DNA of 64,000 nucleotides. Source: Bradyrhizobium agreste. Its GTDB lineage: Bacteria; Pseudomonadota; Alphaproteobacteria; Rhizobiales; Xanthobacteraceae. The translations under genes and the position numbers were made by a program. Shown here piece by piece: positions 25,001-33,876 of the stretch. A model generated the notes under the pieces. The model did not search any database. It was not told the origin of the DNA and saw nothing but the letters and a program-made list of their open reading frames with translations. Position 1 is the first letter of the stretch. Each line of letters starts with the position of its first letter. The stretch is taken from the NCBI RefSeq assembly GCF_016031625.1, contig NZ_JACCHP010000003.1, forward strand, positions 124,001 to 188,000, written 5' to 3'.

Positions 25001-27986
25001 TCGACGCGCATGCCTCAGCCCAATCTCGCTGAAGCGTCTGCAGATCGAGAGTCGCAGCTTTCAGGTTGTACTGAATTGACAGTTCGGACGATTTCTCGGT
25101 CAGCCGGGCGACCGTCTCCGCCAAATCTGACAATGCCCGGACTCGCTCCGGGGCTTCATTTGTTAACAGCAGCACACCGTCGGCCGCCTCCGTGTGCAGC
25201 GCCAACGAGACCAGCCGGATCAATTGAGGTAGCAGCCCATCGTCCACATTGTTTCGATCCAGTCCAATCGACGTCACAAGCGCGTCGGCCGCGGCCTTAA
25301 CCTCGCGCAGCGCACTCTGCAGGCTGTCAATCAATTGTTGTAGCGACTGAACCCAGGCGGGATTCCACCTCGTCTGTTTGATACCTTGTAGCGGATGCGT
25401 GCTGGGACCGCCGACCGCCTCTAGAGCGGTGCGGATATCCGCGCACGTCTCTCGCATGCGGGCTAGTTCGTCAGGTGTATGAACCGTGCCAACTGTCCAC
25501 TTTAGTTCGATATCGTTGAACCGGTCGCGGTCCGCGACCACTCGGCCGAATGCTTCATAGGCCGTCATGCCGTTAGAACGCCGGCGGTGTAGCGCTGAGA
25601 CCAGCTTGTTCAACTGATCACGCTTTTTCTTCAGATCGCCGGCGGCCGCTGCCCAGTGTTCCTCTGTGACCGGAGTGCGCTCGCGCCACGCGGTCGCCAG
25701 CTGCTCGATCACATTGGATTTCTGTGCCTTCGTCGAGTGAACTTCGAGACAGTAGCTGCCAAGGCCGATGCCTTGCATGCGGTGTCGTACGACCTCGAGA
25801 GCGGCGGTCTTCTGGGATACGAACAAAACAGTCTTTTGGTGCGCCAGGCAGTTGGTGATCATATTTGCAATCGTCTGGCTCTTGCCGGTGCCAGGTGGGC
25901 CGAACAGCACGAAATCGCCGCCGCGTTGCGCGGCGACGATCGCCGCGATCTGGGACGAGTCGGCCGAAAGCGGCGCGAACAGATCGGCTGGGTCGATGAT
26001 GTGGTCGATGGTATTGGGAGCGACGAATGCTCCTGGGGAGTGAGAGTAGGTATGGGTTGGCGTATCGATGAGATGACGCACAACTGGATTTTGCTTGAGC
26101 AGTTCCGTGCGATCGACCAAGTCCTTCCACATGAGGTACTTGGTGAAGGAGAGGGTGGCGAGTACGACCTGCTCGGTCACCTCCCAACCTTTGATGTTCT
26201 TGATATGGCGACGGACCGTCTTCCAGATCTCGGCGACATTGGTGTTCTCGGGAAGCTCGCCTTCGAACTCCGGCAAGGACAGGTCGTAATCCTGTTTCAG
26301 CATTTGCAGGAGCGTCGGGTTGAAGCGCACCTCGTCTTCGTGAGCGGCAAGCTTGAAGCCTGATCGCACGCTCTTGCGCTCCAGTTGGACAGGAACGAGA
26401 ACAAGAGGGGCCCGGTAGGGACCAGCACCGTCCTGCGGCGTCCACTTCAAGAAACCGAGGCATAGATATAGGACGTTGGCTCCGCCTTCCTCAAAGGCGA
26501 GGCGCGAGGACCTGTAAAGATCGGTCAGTCGACCTTCGAGGTCAGTGTCTGCGACTGATGTGTGGAGATCTCCTCGCACCATAGCGTCGACAATGAAGTC
26601 CTTGCGCGCATCGTCATTCTGCCGCTGAGCAAGCAATGCCGCATCTCTTCCATCACTACCATCGAGAACGGTCGCCTTGCCGAGTAGCTTGAATCTCGCA
26701 CCATCGGCGAGCTTATCCTCGAGCAATCCCGCGTCAGGACACTCAATTGCAATGGTCGACTTCGTGTCCTTGAAGTTGATCAGGCGGTTCTTCAGCGTAA
26801 GATCCAGAAGGCTACGCTTCCAGCTTTCGAGGCGGTCCAGGGTCTTCTCCGCCACCGGTTCACGGCGCTTATCGAGCTCTTCCTCGAATTGCGGGACCTC
26901 TCCTACTTCCTGCGCCATTCCAGCTGTTGCCGCAGGTGCAATCGTTGGTTCGCTCGAACCGCTGAGATCGAGCGGACGGATCTTGGCGCTTCGAGCTCTC
27001 CGCACATCGATGGCGAGTTCGAAGGGAGAGGTCGCGTCTTCAGCGATCAGTTTTCTGCCGGCCTCCACCGCCTGCTTGAACCGACCAGGAGTCGATCCGG
27101 TCAGAAGCGTCGTTTCGATCATCACCATTTCTTCGAGTTGCACCCGCTTTCGCAGCATTTGCGGGTCGTCGATCACCAAACTCGAGAAATCATCGTCTAC
27201 GAGCCAAACGCCGACGAAGGCGTGTCCTGCAGTCAACGCGAGCACAGGATTGAGGCCAGCCTGTTCGAGGCAGGATGCGTAGAGCAGGGTCAGATCGAGA
27301 CAGGTGCCAACCTTCCGAGACAGAATATCGCTGGGACCACGAATCTGCTGGCCGGACCGCTCGAAGCTCTTGGGAGGAAGTACGTAGGCGATTGAGTGCG
27401 AGACGAGCGCGGCCCAGATGGCGTCTGCGATCTCCCAGGCTCGAGCCTTGGTTCCTTTGCGATAGCCATCCATCGAATCGTCGCGCCCAGCAGCTGCAAG
27501 CTTGCCGGCAGCTTCGCGCAGGACGACGTCGACGCTCGGATCCGTCGGCCTAACGAATGCAGAAAGCAATTCGGGCGCCGAGGTGACCCCGCCCCAATGG
27601 GATGGTGGCAGTAGGTTGATCTCGGTGGTTGTTTCAGAGAGCGTTTGGCCAGCCACCTTGACGCGGATGCGCAGTTCTCCACGCCTGGATGCGTTGACTC
27701 CGACGAGAAAGGCAGGATCGAGCTTGAGGTCCAGGTTCCGGATATGGTGCGTTGCCTGGTCGGCTATCCGGTCGATCCGCCACACTCCCGGCGTCAGGAA
27801 TGGGGGTTCTGCCGTGAGGTGAACTGAAATTTCAGTTGCTTCTCGCCCGAGCCCGTTCTCGATGGCCAGTTCGCGGACAATCGGGACAGCGTTTTGGTAG
27901 AACGCGATGTTCACATTGTCGGACGCGATACAGGCGATCTTGACCGCTTTTACGGTCGCCTCATCGACTTCAGTTCGCTCCAACAT
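22044..27986 (-). CDS. Giant DUF4011 SF1 helicase with transglutaminase-like, Vsr-like and DUF3320 domains
   Basis: A 1980-residue protein. Residues about 200-290 look transglutaminase-like (Cys near 227 in KVGTCLDLTLLYASCLEQAG, His near 256 in AGHAFVGVW). DUF4011 follows near 400 (SWKRSLLDLTLKNRLINF). The SF1 helicase has Walker A GPPGTGKS near 694, Walker B VVIFDEASQI near 1334, GDPEQLPPT, NVQGDERDI and LNVAVTRARREL. A Vsr/DUF559-like nuclease follows near 1670 (RIDLGVV, VECDGAAYH, RDRDRLRE), with a Pro/Glu-rich linker and DUF3320 at the C-terminus. DUF4011-helicase-Vsr proteins are recurrent in defence islands. It is divergent from the other helicase-nuclease and probably acts with it on foreign nucleic acid. 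Confidence 0.88.
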   Translation of the reverse strand: MLERTEVDEATVKAVKIACIASDNVNIAFYQNAVPIVRELAIENGLGREATEISVHLTAEPPFLTPGVWRIDRIADQATHHIRNLDLKLDPAFLVGVNASRRGELRIRVKVAGQTLSETTTEINLLPPSHWGGVTSAPELLSAFVRPTDPSVDVVLREAAGKLAAAGRDDSMDGYRKGTKARAWEIADAIWAALVSHSIAYVLPPKSFERSGQQIRGPSDILSRKVGTCLDLTLLYASCLEQAGLNPVLALTAGHAFVGVWLVDDDFSSLVIDDPQMLRKRVQLEEMVMIETTLLTGSTPGRFKQAVEAGRKLIAEDATSPFELAIDVRRARSAKIRPLDLSGSSEPTIAPAATAGMAQEVGEVPQFEEELDKRREPVAEKTLDRLESWKRSLLDLTLKNRLINFKDTKSTIAIECPDAGLLEDKLADGARFKLLGKATVLDGSDGRDAALLAQRQNDDARKDFIVDAMVRGDLHTSVADTDLEGRLTDLYRSSRLAFEEGGANVLYLCLGFLKWTPQDGAGPYRAPLVLVPVQLERKSVRSGFKLAAHEDEVRFNPTLLQMLKQDYDLSLPEFEGELPENTNVAEIWKTVRRHIKNIKGWEVTEQVVLATLSFTKYLMWKDLVDRTELLKQNPVVRHLIDTPTHTYSHSPGAFVAPNTIDHIIDPADLFAPLSADSSQIAAIVAAQRGGDFVLFGPPGTGKSQTIANMITNCLAHQKTVLFVSQKTAALEVVRHRMQGIGLGSYCLEVHSTKAQKSNVIEQLATAWRERTPVTEEHWAAAAGDLKKKRDQLNKLVSALHRRRSNGMTAYEAFGRVVADRDRFNDIELKWTVGTVHTPDELARMRETCADIRTALEAVGGPSTHPLQGIKQTRWNPAWVQSLQQLIDSLQSALREVKAAADALVTSIGLDRNNVDDGLLPQLIRLVSLALHTEAADGVLLLTNEAPERVRALSDLAETVARLTEKSSELSIQYNLKAATLDLQTLQRDWAEACASNVIVRSGRRKKVRLALKPYCPGDVPDEIGRDLVVLQDVSTLLREIEMLRPQFRGMERLWRGAASETARFEGLIEWSNNMRDAVDAFQIEGITPEQLLAHIASLIDRDMSRFKAGGQVRRAFETMYRAFPAMRQAAKELGACIGLDQPEDIVSVEAGWIESLQERTSRWKANVIKAPQWATWRAAAQAARASGLAPLVEAVEEGRISGAEISRLFEYGYARWTAETIVNNDETLSTFLAERHNAAIEAFVAADAKVAELAKQIVKARIGGAVPTQTNFGTDPEWGTLAREINKRAKHMPLRQLFGRIPNVLTKLAPCVMMSPLSIAQYLPADAKPFDVVIFDEASQIPVWDAIGAIARGSQVIVVGDPEQLPPTNVGQRGVDDDDDDGSTVQSQQSILDECLASNIPSMRLSWHYRSRHESLIAFSNAKYYRGELMTFPSPVTRDTAVRYIHVQGGIYERGGAKVNRKEAEAVVAEIVKRAKTSSHSIGVVTFNGDQQRLIENMLDQARRADPSLEAHFDRNQTSEPILVKNIENVQGDERDIIIFSVAVGPDKTGRITAQISSLNNEGGHRRLNVAVTRARRELLVFATLRPEQIDLGRTSARGVIDFKHFLEFAENGARAIAEAFSPTGRQTESPFEDAVMQALQSRGWEVHPQIGVSFFRIDLGVVHPDFPGRYLAGVECDGAAYHRSASARDRDRLREMVLTDLGWRIRRIWSTEWWMDSASALEKLHQRLVADLESDRAQRPVSEEAEKSQASLSQDNEASEPPDSSETETIAAMAADPEPPAPAPQPANDPEPVEEAPRLYARAAAQEQRPAEWQEKYVKADPTSVVAADRHRFYDVGYRGDLRRMVDHVVETEGPIYFDVLVERIARAHGFQRSGETVQNIVAAALGRRRFPSSRDGDREVVWPQDLVVGPKTTYRGAGGRDHVDIPLSELAGLAEMLRREGLEDEEEIIRGMQEHFGLGRLAGSTRARFEAAVAAIMT

Positions 27987-28251
27987 AGTCTTTCCCCCAA
28001 AGGCACGGGGGACGGGCGGGCGCCGAACGCCTGCGTAAGCAACGTTCTCCTGTCGCGCCGGTCCGATGGTGAGAGCCCAAGAGCCCCCGTCGGGCCGACC
28101 CTCGCCATTATTGCCCCCTTGTACTCGTTTCAGGTGACTATAGGCTGGTTTGCTCGCGTATTTCGAGTGCCTTGCGCAGATTGCGCATTGGAAAATTGGC
28201 TAAGCCTAGGGGTAGTTGCTCGAAAGCAGCACCACAGAAGGGGGAACCAGC
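27987..28251. promoter_or_regulatory. Shared promoter region of the two giant helicase genes
   Basis: A 265-base gap between divergent starts at 27986 (minus) and 28252 (plus). It must carry both promoters, so the two proteins could be co-regulated. The ribosome site GAAGGGGG precedes the plus-strand ATG. I see no clear operator and no confident -35/-10 pair. Confidence 0.45.
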
Positions 28252-31200
28252 ATGCAGAAGGTCGGGGGCGTGCTCAATCTAAGCTCGGGCGACCTGATAG
28301 GCCACTTGAACTGCCGCTACCTCACTGAGCTCGACCTGCGGGTAGCGAACGGATTGCTCGAAAAGCCCAAGATCTGGGATCCAGTCCTTGAGACGCTCGC
28401 CGAACGCGGGGAGCAGCATGAGAAGGGCTTTGTCGAGCACCTTAAGGACGGCGGCCTTAACGTGACCATTATCGATGGGGTCGGCGTCGATGCGGCCGCA
28501 CTTTCCTCGACGATCAAAGCGATGGAGCGGGGGGATGCCGTCATTGTCCAAGGCGCCCTTCAGTCCGGCAGGTGGAACGGCCGCGCCGATGTCCTGCGTC
28601 GCGTCGAAACTCCGAGCCACTTTGGCCCATGGTCCTACCAAGTTACCGACACGAAGCTCGCCAAGGAAACGAAAGGTAATACCGTCCTCCAGATCTGTCT
28701 CTACTCGGACCTGCTTTCTGCGATGCAGCAGGCTGAGCCAGGTTCTGCCTACGTCGTAACGCCAGGCACAAACTACGTGCCGGAAGAATACCGGATTGCA
28801 GATTACGCAGCTTATTACCGCCACGTCAGAGGAAGCCTCGAGCGTGCCGTGGCTTCGCCAAGCTCGGACGGCGCGTACCCCGAACCGATAGAACATTGCG
28901 ACATTTGCAGATGGCGTCGGCACTGCGACGCTCGAAGGCGGGCGGACGACCACATGTCGCTCGTCGCAGGTATCAGCAAATCCCAGATCGGCGAGCTTGA
29001 AAGGCACGGCGTTGAGACAATGGCGGCGCTAGCCGAGCTTCCGCTACCACTGCAGTGGAGGCCTGACCGCGGAGCTGCGCAAAGCTACGAAAAAGTGCGC
29101 GAACAGGCGCGGATCCAAGTAGAGGGCCGAACCAAAGGAACGGCCCTCTACGAAGCTCTACCACCCGAACCGAAGTTTGGTCTGTCGCGTCTACCTCAGC
29201 CTTCGGACGGGGATATTTTCTTCGACTTCGAGGGGGATCCATTCGTAGGCGATGGGGGACTCGAATTCCTGTTCGGCTATCTTTATTCGGACGCCGACGG
29301 CGACCTCAGGTATGTAGGCGACTGGTCATCCAACAGACACGAAGAAAGATCCGCCTTCGAACGCTTCGTCGATTTCGTCATCGACCGGATGAAGATCTAT
29401 CCCGACCTGCATATCTACCACTTCGCTCCTTACGAACCGGCCGCGTTGAAGCGGCTCATGGGGCGTTACGCCACGCGAGAAACCGAAGTGGATAATCTTC
29501 TGCGGGGTGAAGTCTTCGTCGACCTTTATGCGGTCGTACGGCACGCGATCCGCGCAAGTGTCGAAAGCTATTCGATCAAGAAGCTCGAGCCTCTCTATTC
29601 CTTCACGCGCAGTGTGCCGCTGGATGATGTTGGCGCGGTGCTCGCGAGAACGCAGGCCAGGCTGGAAATGGCTGACGCCGCAGGCATCCCTGATGCGGAT
29701 AAGGCTGCGATCAAGGGCTACAACAAAGATGACTGCGCCTCCACCAGAGGACTGAGGAATTGGTTGGAGGTACTACGGGCCAAGCTCATCGAAGAGGGGC
29801 TAACCATCGATCGGCCCGCAGCTAGCACTGCCGAGATCCGGCCGGAACTCGACGCCTGGCAGAAGCGGGTGGCCGCAGTTTCGACGAGACTTACGGAAGG
29901 CATCCCTGACGACATCGATGAGCGGACCGTCGAGCAGCAGGCTCGATGGCTTCTGGCATCAATGCTGGATTGGCACGGTCGCGAGAAGAAAGCGGTGTGG
30001 TGGGAATACTTCAGACTCCGCGATCTTTCGGCCGAGGATCTTCTCCATGAGCGCGACGGCCTGGCGGAGCTCGAATTCGTAGGGCAGGCTGGGGGAACCG
30101 CAAAGGCGCCGATCCACCGGTATCGATTTGGTCTTCAAGATACCGACATCCGTGCGGAGGATGAACTCAGGAGTCTTGGCGGTGATAAATTCGGCACCGT
30201 TATTGCCATCGCACTGGAGAAGCGCACGATCGACATCAAGAAGCGCAAAGATACGATGGATGTCCATCCCGAGGCAGTTTTCGCCCATAGCTACGTCGAT
30301 ACGCAGGTACTCGCGGATTCGCTGATGCGGATCGGAGAGTACGTGGCTCACAACGGCATAGAAGGCGAGGGGGAGCATCGCGCGGCCCGCGACCTTCTTA
30401 TGGCGGTCGCTCCGCGGCTCCGAGGTCAGGAATTGCAGCAGCCCGGCGAAACCAGCTTGGCGGCTGCCGTCCGCGTAGCTTTTAATTTGGACAGGACGGT
30501 CTTCCCGGTCCAAGGCCCTCCAGGCGCTGGAAAAACCTTCACTGGCGCTCGCATGATTTGCGCCATGGCAAAGGAGGGGAAGACAGTCGGCGTCACCGCC
30601 AATAGTCACAAGGTCATTCGAAATCTTCTCGACGGCGTAGTCACGGCTGCTGCCGAGCAGGGGCAGAACATTCGCTGTATTCAGAAGGTCTCTGACGACG
30701 AAGGTGACCTACCAAGCCTGAAATTTACGACGGCTAACGCGGACTTCATCAACGCCTTAGGCGCTGACTGCAACGTGGGTGGCGCGACCGGATGGTTTTG
30801 GGCCAGACTTGATGCATCGCGCAGCGTCGATATTCTGTTCATTGACGAAGCCGCCCAAATGTCGCTCGCCAACGTGCTTGCTGTTTCGCAAGCTGCAGAG
30901 AGCATCGTCCTACTCGGGGACCCCCGCCAGCTCGAGCAGCCCATTCAAGGCAGTCATCCCGATGGAGCCGACGTCTCCGCTCTGGATCATATTCTCGGGC
31001 CCCACGCGACCGTCCCACCCGATCGAGGTCTCTTCCTTGAGGAAACTTGGCGCCTCCACCCGCAGATCTGTGCCTTCAACTCCGAACTCTTCTACGAAGG
31101 CCGCCTTCATTCCCGTCCGGGACTAGAGAACCAGGAGATCAAATCGAAGGGTCGCTTGAGCGGTGCCGGTCTGCGCTACCTGCCTGTCGAACACGCCGGC

Positions 31201-31647
31201 AATCAGAGCTCGTCTAAGGAAGAGGCTGAGGAAGTCCGTGAGCTCGTTGTCGAGATCCTTGCGTCCGGTACGAGTTGGATCGATCGTAGCGGCGCCGAGG
31301 CGCCAATAGGGTTAGATGATATATTGATCATTGCTCCCTACAACGCGCAGGTATTCGAGCTGCAAGAGCGTATCCCGGGCGCCCGCATCGGCACCGTGGA
31401 CAAGTTTCAAGGGCAGGAGGCACCAATCGTCATCTATTCCATGACGACGTCGACCTATTCCGATGCGCCACGTGGTATGGAATTCCTTTACAGTGCAAAC
31501 CGGCTCAACGTCGCGACCTCTCGGGCCAAGTGCATTTGCGTTGTTGTCGCTTCGCCCCGCTTGTTCGAAGCAGAGTGTCGAACCCCTCGACAAATGCAAT
31601 TGGCTAACGCGTTCTGCCGATATCTGGAGCTGTCGACCTTGCTTTAG
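28252..31647 (+). CDS. TM0106-type RecB-like nuclease / RNase H-like / SF1 (Upf1-like) helicase
   Basis: A 1131-residue protein. The N-terminal RecB/Cas4-like nuclease includes the Cys-rich segment HCDICRWRRHCDARRR near residue 220. A DEDD exonuclease-like domain begins near residue 320 (DIFFDFEGDPF) and ends in YNKDDC. The C-terminal helicase has Walker A QGPPGAGKT near 758, Walker B ILFIDEAAQM, LLGDPRQLEQP, TVDKFQGQEAPIVIYS and RLNVATSRAKC. I start at ATG 28252 after GAAGGGGG, not at the TTG-type start 36 bases earlier. Proteins of this layout are widespread TM0106-family nuclease-helicases of unclear role. Divergent pairing with the DUF4011 helicase suggests a joint function. Confidence 0.88.
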   Translation: MQKVGGVLNLSSGDLIGHLNCRYLTELDLRVANGLLEKPKIWDPVLETLAERGEQHEKGFVEHLKDGGLNVTIIDGVGVDAAALSSTIKAMERGDAVIVQGALQSGRWNGRADVLRRVETPSHFGPWSYQVTDTKLAKETKGNTVLQICLYSDLLSAMQQAEPGSAYVVTPGTNYVPEEYRIADYAAYYRHVRGSLERAVASPSSDGAYPEPIEHCDICRWRRHCDARRRADDHMSLVAGISKSQIGELERHGVETMAALAELPLPLQWRPDRGAAQSYEKVREQARIQVEGRTKGTALYEALPPEPKFGLSRLPQPSDGDIFFDFEGDPFVGDGGLEFLFGYLYSDADGDLRYVGDWSSNRHEERSAFERFVDFVIDRMKIYPDLHIYHFAPYEPAALKRLMGRYATRETEVDNLLRGEVFVDLYAVVRHAIRASVESYSIKKLEPLYSFTRSVPLDDVGAVLARTQARLEMADAAGIPDADKAAIKGYNKDDCASTRGLRNWLEVLRAKLIEEGLTIDRPAASTAEIRPELDAWQKRVAAVSTRLTEGIPDDIDERTVEQQARWLLASMLDWHGREKKAVWWEYFRLRDLSAEDLLHERDGLAELEFVGQAGGTAKAPIHRYRFGLQDTDIRAEDELRSLGGDKFGTVIAIALEKRTIDIKKRKDTMDVHPEAVFAHSYVDTQVLADSLMRIGEYVAHNGIEGEGEHRAARDLLMAVAPRLRGQELQQPGETSLAAAVRVAFNLDRTVFPVQGPPGAGKTFTGARMICAMAKEGKTVGVTANSHKVIRNLLDGVVTAAAEQGQNIRCIQKVSDDEGDLPSLKFTTANADFINALGADCNVGGATGWFWARLDASRSVDILFIDEAAQMSLANVLAVSQAAESIVLLGDPRQLEQPIQGSHPDGADVSALDHILGPHATVPPDRGLFLEETWRLHPQICAFNSELFYEGRLHSRPGLENQEIKSKGRLSGAGLRYLPVEHAGNQSSSKEEAEEVRELVVEILASGTSWIDRSGAEAPIGLDDILIIAPYNAQVFELQERIPGARIGTVDKFQGQEAPIVIYSMTTSTYSDAPRGMEFLYSANRLNVATSRAKCICVVVASPRLFEAECRTPRQMQLANAFCRYLELSTLL

Positions 31648-31679
31648 CCCGTCTGTCTGGGATTACGCAGGGGCATCAA

Positions 31680-33008
31680 CTATCTGTACTTGCGAGGCCT
31701 TCGAAGCTTCGCCACCTTGTCGGCCATGTCGTCACCGCGCACGTCCGAGCTAGATACGACCGCGTCCGGCACCCCATGAATGCGGGCCGATTCAGGAAGG
31801 GCGCGCAAGAGTTCTTCCTTCTCCGCGAGCGTTGCCATCAGCACGCCAGCTGGGATGTCATGCCGCGCGACCGCCTCACAGACTTCACGCCAATCAGGTT
31901 CGATGTCCGTTCCGCCGCTTGCGGCCATGCAAGCCCATGTCGTTGATCTGACCACCCCGGCCGGCGAAATCTTCATTGGCGCGAAGTCGAACAGCGGAGA
32001 GAGCCGTACTCGTCCGTCGGGAAACTTCCGAAGCGCCGTGTTGCGCCCGTGGTTGTCGGGGTTGCCCATCGCCAGGTTCAGAAGATCCCGCAGCAGGTAC
32101 TCGATCGTATCTCCCAGCGGGTCCGATGAGAGTTCCTGGATTTTGGCGAGATGCGTCTCGTGTTCGCCTATGTGGCCGAATTTCGCAATGCCGATGGCCG
32201 AGACTCAGCTTTCTTGGCCGTAGCGGATCAGCGCGCCGTCATCCCTGCCGCGGTCGAACCTCGGTATCGTGAGCACGCCATTCTTGTAGGTGCAGGGGCG
32301 TTCCACCAACAGGCCGAACTCCTGAGCAACTTTCGCATATCCAGCCTCCGACTCCAGAATGCGCTGATCGATCCTTTCGTTGCTGCGAAGCAGTTTCGTG
32401 ATGACATGATCGACCGCATCGTCGTCCTCGACCATCGGGTCTGGATACCAGAATCCGTCTGCCCCAGATTGGGTGAACGCTACCTTCGGCCAATCGCCTT
32501 GTAGACCGCTAGAGCCAGAAATGATCAGCGCTAGGTCGTTTGCGATCGCTAGAAAATGGTCGGTGCAACCGAGGATGTCATCCGTGGAGATGCCTATACG
32601 CGGCACTTTCTCGATGCGCTTCGTTTCCTCCTCGTGCGCCTCTTTGATGCGAATGTTTCCGACGGGAGCTCCGGCCGATCTCAACAGCAATCTGATCTGG
32701 CTTGATGGAGCGCTGGCCGGAATGTCGAGGAAATCGACTATCCGTACTGCTTGCCTGCCTTGAGGAAGTAAATCTAAGAGGAACGCTGGTCAAGTATCCG
32801 CTGCGCGGTCTTCCAAGTCCACGGGGGCCGCGACGGAATAGGCGCGAAGGTTGCGAACCGCATCGCCCGAGGTGCCGTGGTCGTAGAAGTAGGGCATTTC
32901 GTAACTGACCGATGAGGCGCCAGTTAGCCCCTTGTCGGGATCGCTCAAGGTCACGACAGCGGCATCATGCCACCTGCGATCGAAGAACGTCTGAATAGTG
33001 AGCCTCAT
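31680..33008 (-). pseudogene. HipA-like kinase gene interrupted by two in-frame TGA codons
   Basis: Read in a single frame from ATG 33008 to the stop at 31680, this makes a full-length HipA-type protein of about 440 residues, broken only by TGA at 32790-32792 and TGA at 32205-32207. Between and after the stops the frame is clearly HipA-like: FLLDLLPQGRQAVRIVDFLD just past the first stop, SSQIRLLLRSAGAPVGNIRI, then after the second stop FGHIGEHETHLAKIQ, the catalytic loop GNPDNHGRNTAL and the DFG-like LFDFAPMK. There is no frameshift. HipA kinases inactivate GltX or similar targets as toxins. No hipB antitoxin gene is next to it. It lies 60 bases downstream of tniQ on the same strand, so it reads as decayed transposon cargo. 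Confidence 0.85.
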
Positions 33009-33068
33009 AGTGAAGAACCCCTGAGCGGCCTCTTAATAGGGTCGATCCTTCCCGAACCGTCCAAAAGT

Positions 33069-33875
33069 CTAGTTTGCCGCCTCCCTCGACAGTTCCGCGA
33101 CGGCCCGCATCAGTGCCGCTCTTTTGGGCGCGTGAAGTGAAGACACGCTCTTCGGCCAATCCTTCAGCAACAGGATCCCAGTGGTCAGATCGGAGGCTCC
33201 CATAACTCGTCTCGCTATCTCGATGAGTCGAACCAGTTCAACCGCGGTCCAATTTTTGAAGACGGGCGCCAACGAGTCTCGAACTTCTTCGCGTCGACTT
33301 GCCTTCATTGAGTAGAGGGAGGCCCAGAAGCGACTGGCCTCGATCTCGTTGTCGGTCCCTTGGGTGGAGGGGATTGATCTAATATCCGCTCGGCAGGCTG
33401 TGCAATTAAGCAACTCGTGGGCATCTCGCCACCAAAATGGATGGCCGCACGGGCATCGATCGACCAGACGTTCGCCCGATGTAGGATCGCAAGTAATGGG
33501 GCGGATTGCCCACAAAGCTCGCAGGAAGGGAGTACGATCTCGTGAAAGATGACCTGGCGCGAAACGCCGCTTGCTCCGCTCAAGCGCGGACGACGGGATC
33601 GACTGTCCACCAAATGTTGTTATCTCGGCACTCAGGTCCAAATGCATCATCTCCCGGATGATGTCCTCCGAAGTGTCAGTGAGACAGGAGATGACAAGCG
33701 AGTGCTCGGTCCGGGAAGCGATCGATGCAAATTCGGACGCTTTGATGTCGACGAGCTGCTCTGCGAAATCTGAGAGCACGATACCGTTCGCATCGCAAAG
33801 CCGCATCAGCCAGCTCAACAGATGTTCGCCAGGAGCTGGCTGAAAGACCTGTCCCAATTTGACAAAGCTCGGCAT
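33069..33875 (-). CDS. tniQ: TniQ/TnsD-family target-selection protein
   Basis: A 268-residue TniQ-domain protein. The N-terminal PGEHLLSWLMRLCDANGI is the family hallmark, and a zinc-ribbon-like segment (CPCGHPFWW, then LLNCTACRAD) follows near residues 140-165. I start at ATG 33875, two bases after the TnsC stop, with GGAG overlapping the end of tnsC. TniQ proteins link a target site to the TnsC ATPase. This short form resembles TniQ of Tn5053- or CAST-type elements more than long TnsD; no guide RNA system was found nearby. Confidence 0.85.
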   Translation of the reverse strand: MPSFVKLGQVFQPAPGEHLLSWLMRLCDANGIVLSDFAEQLVDIKASEFASIASRTEHSLVISCLTDTSEDIIREMMHLDLSAEITTFGGQSIPSSALERSKRRFAPGHLSRDRTPFLRALWAIRPITCDPTSGERLVDRCPCGHPFWWRDAHELLNCTACRADIRSIPSTQGTDNEIEASRFWASLYSMKASRREEVRDSLAPVFKNWTAVELVRLIEIARRVMGASDLTTGILLLKDWPKSVSSLHAPKRAALMRAVAELSREAAN

Positions 33876-33876
33876 C

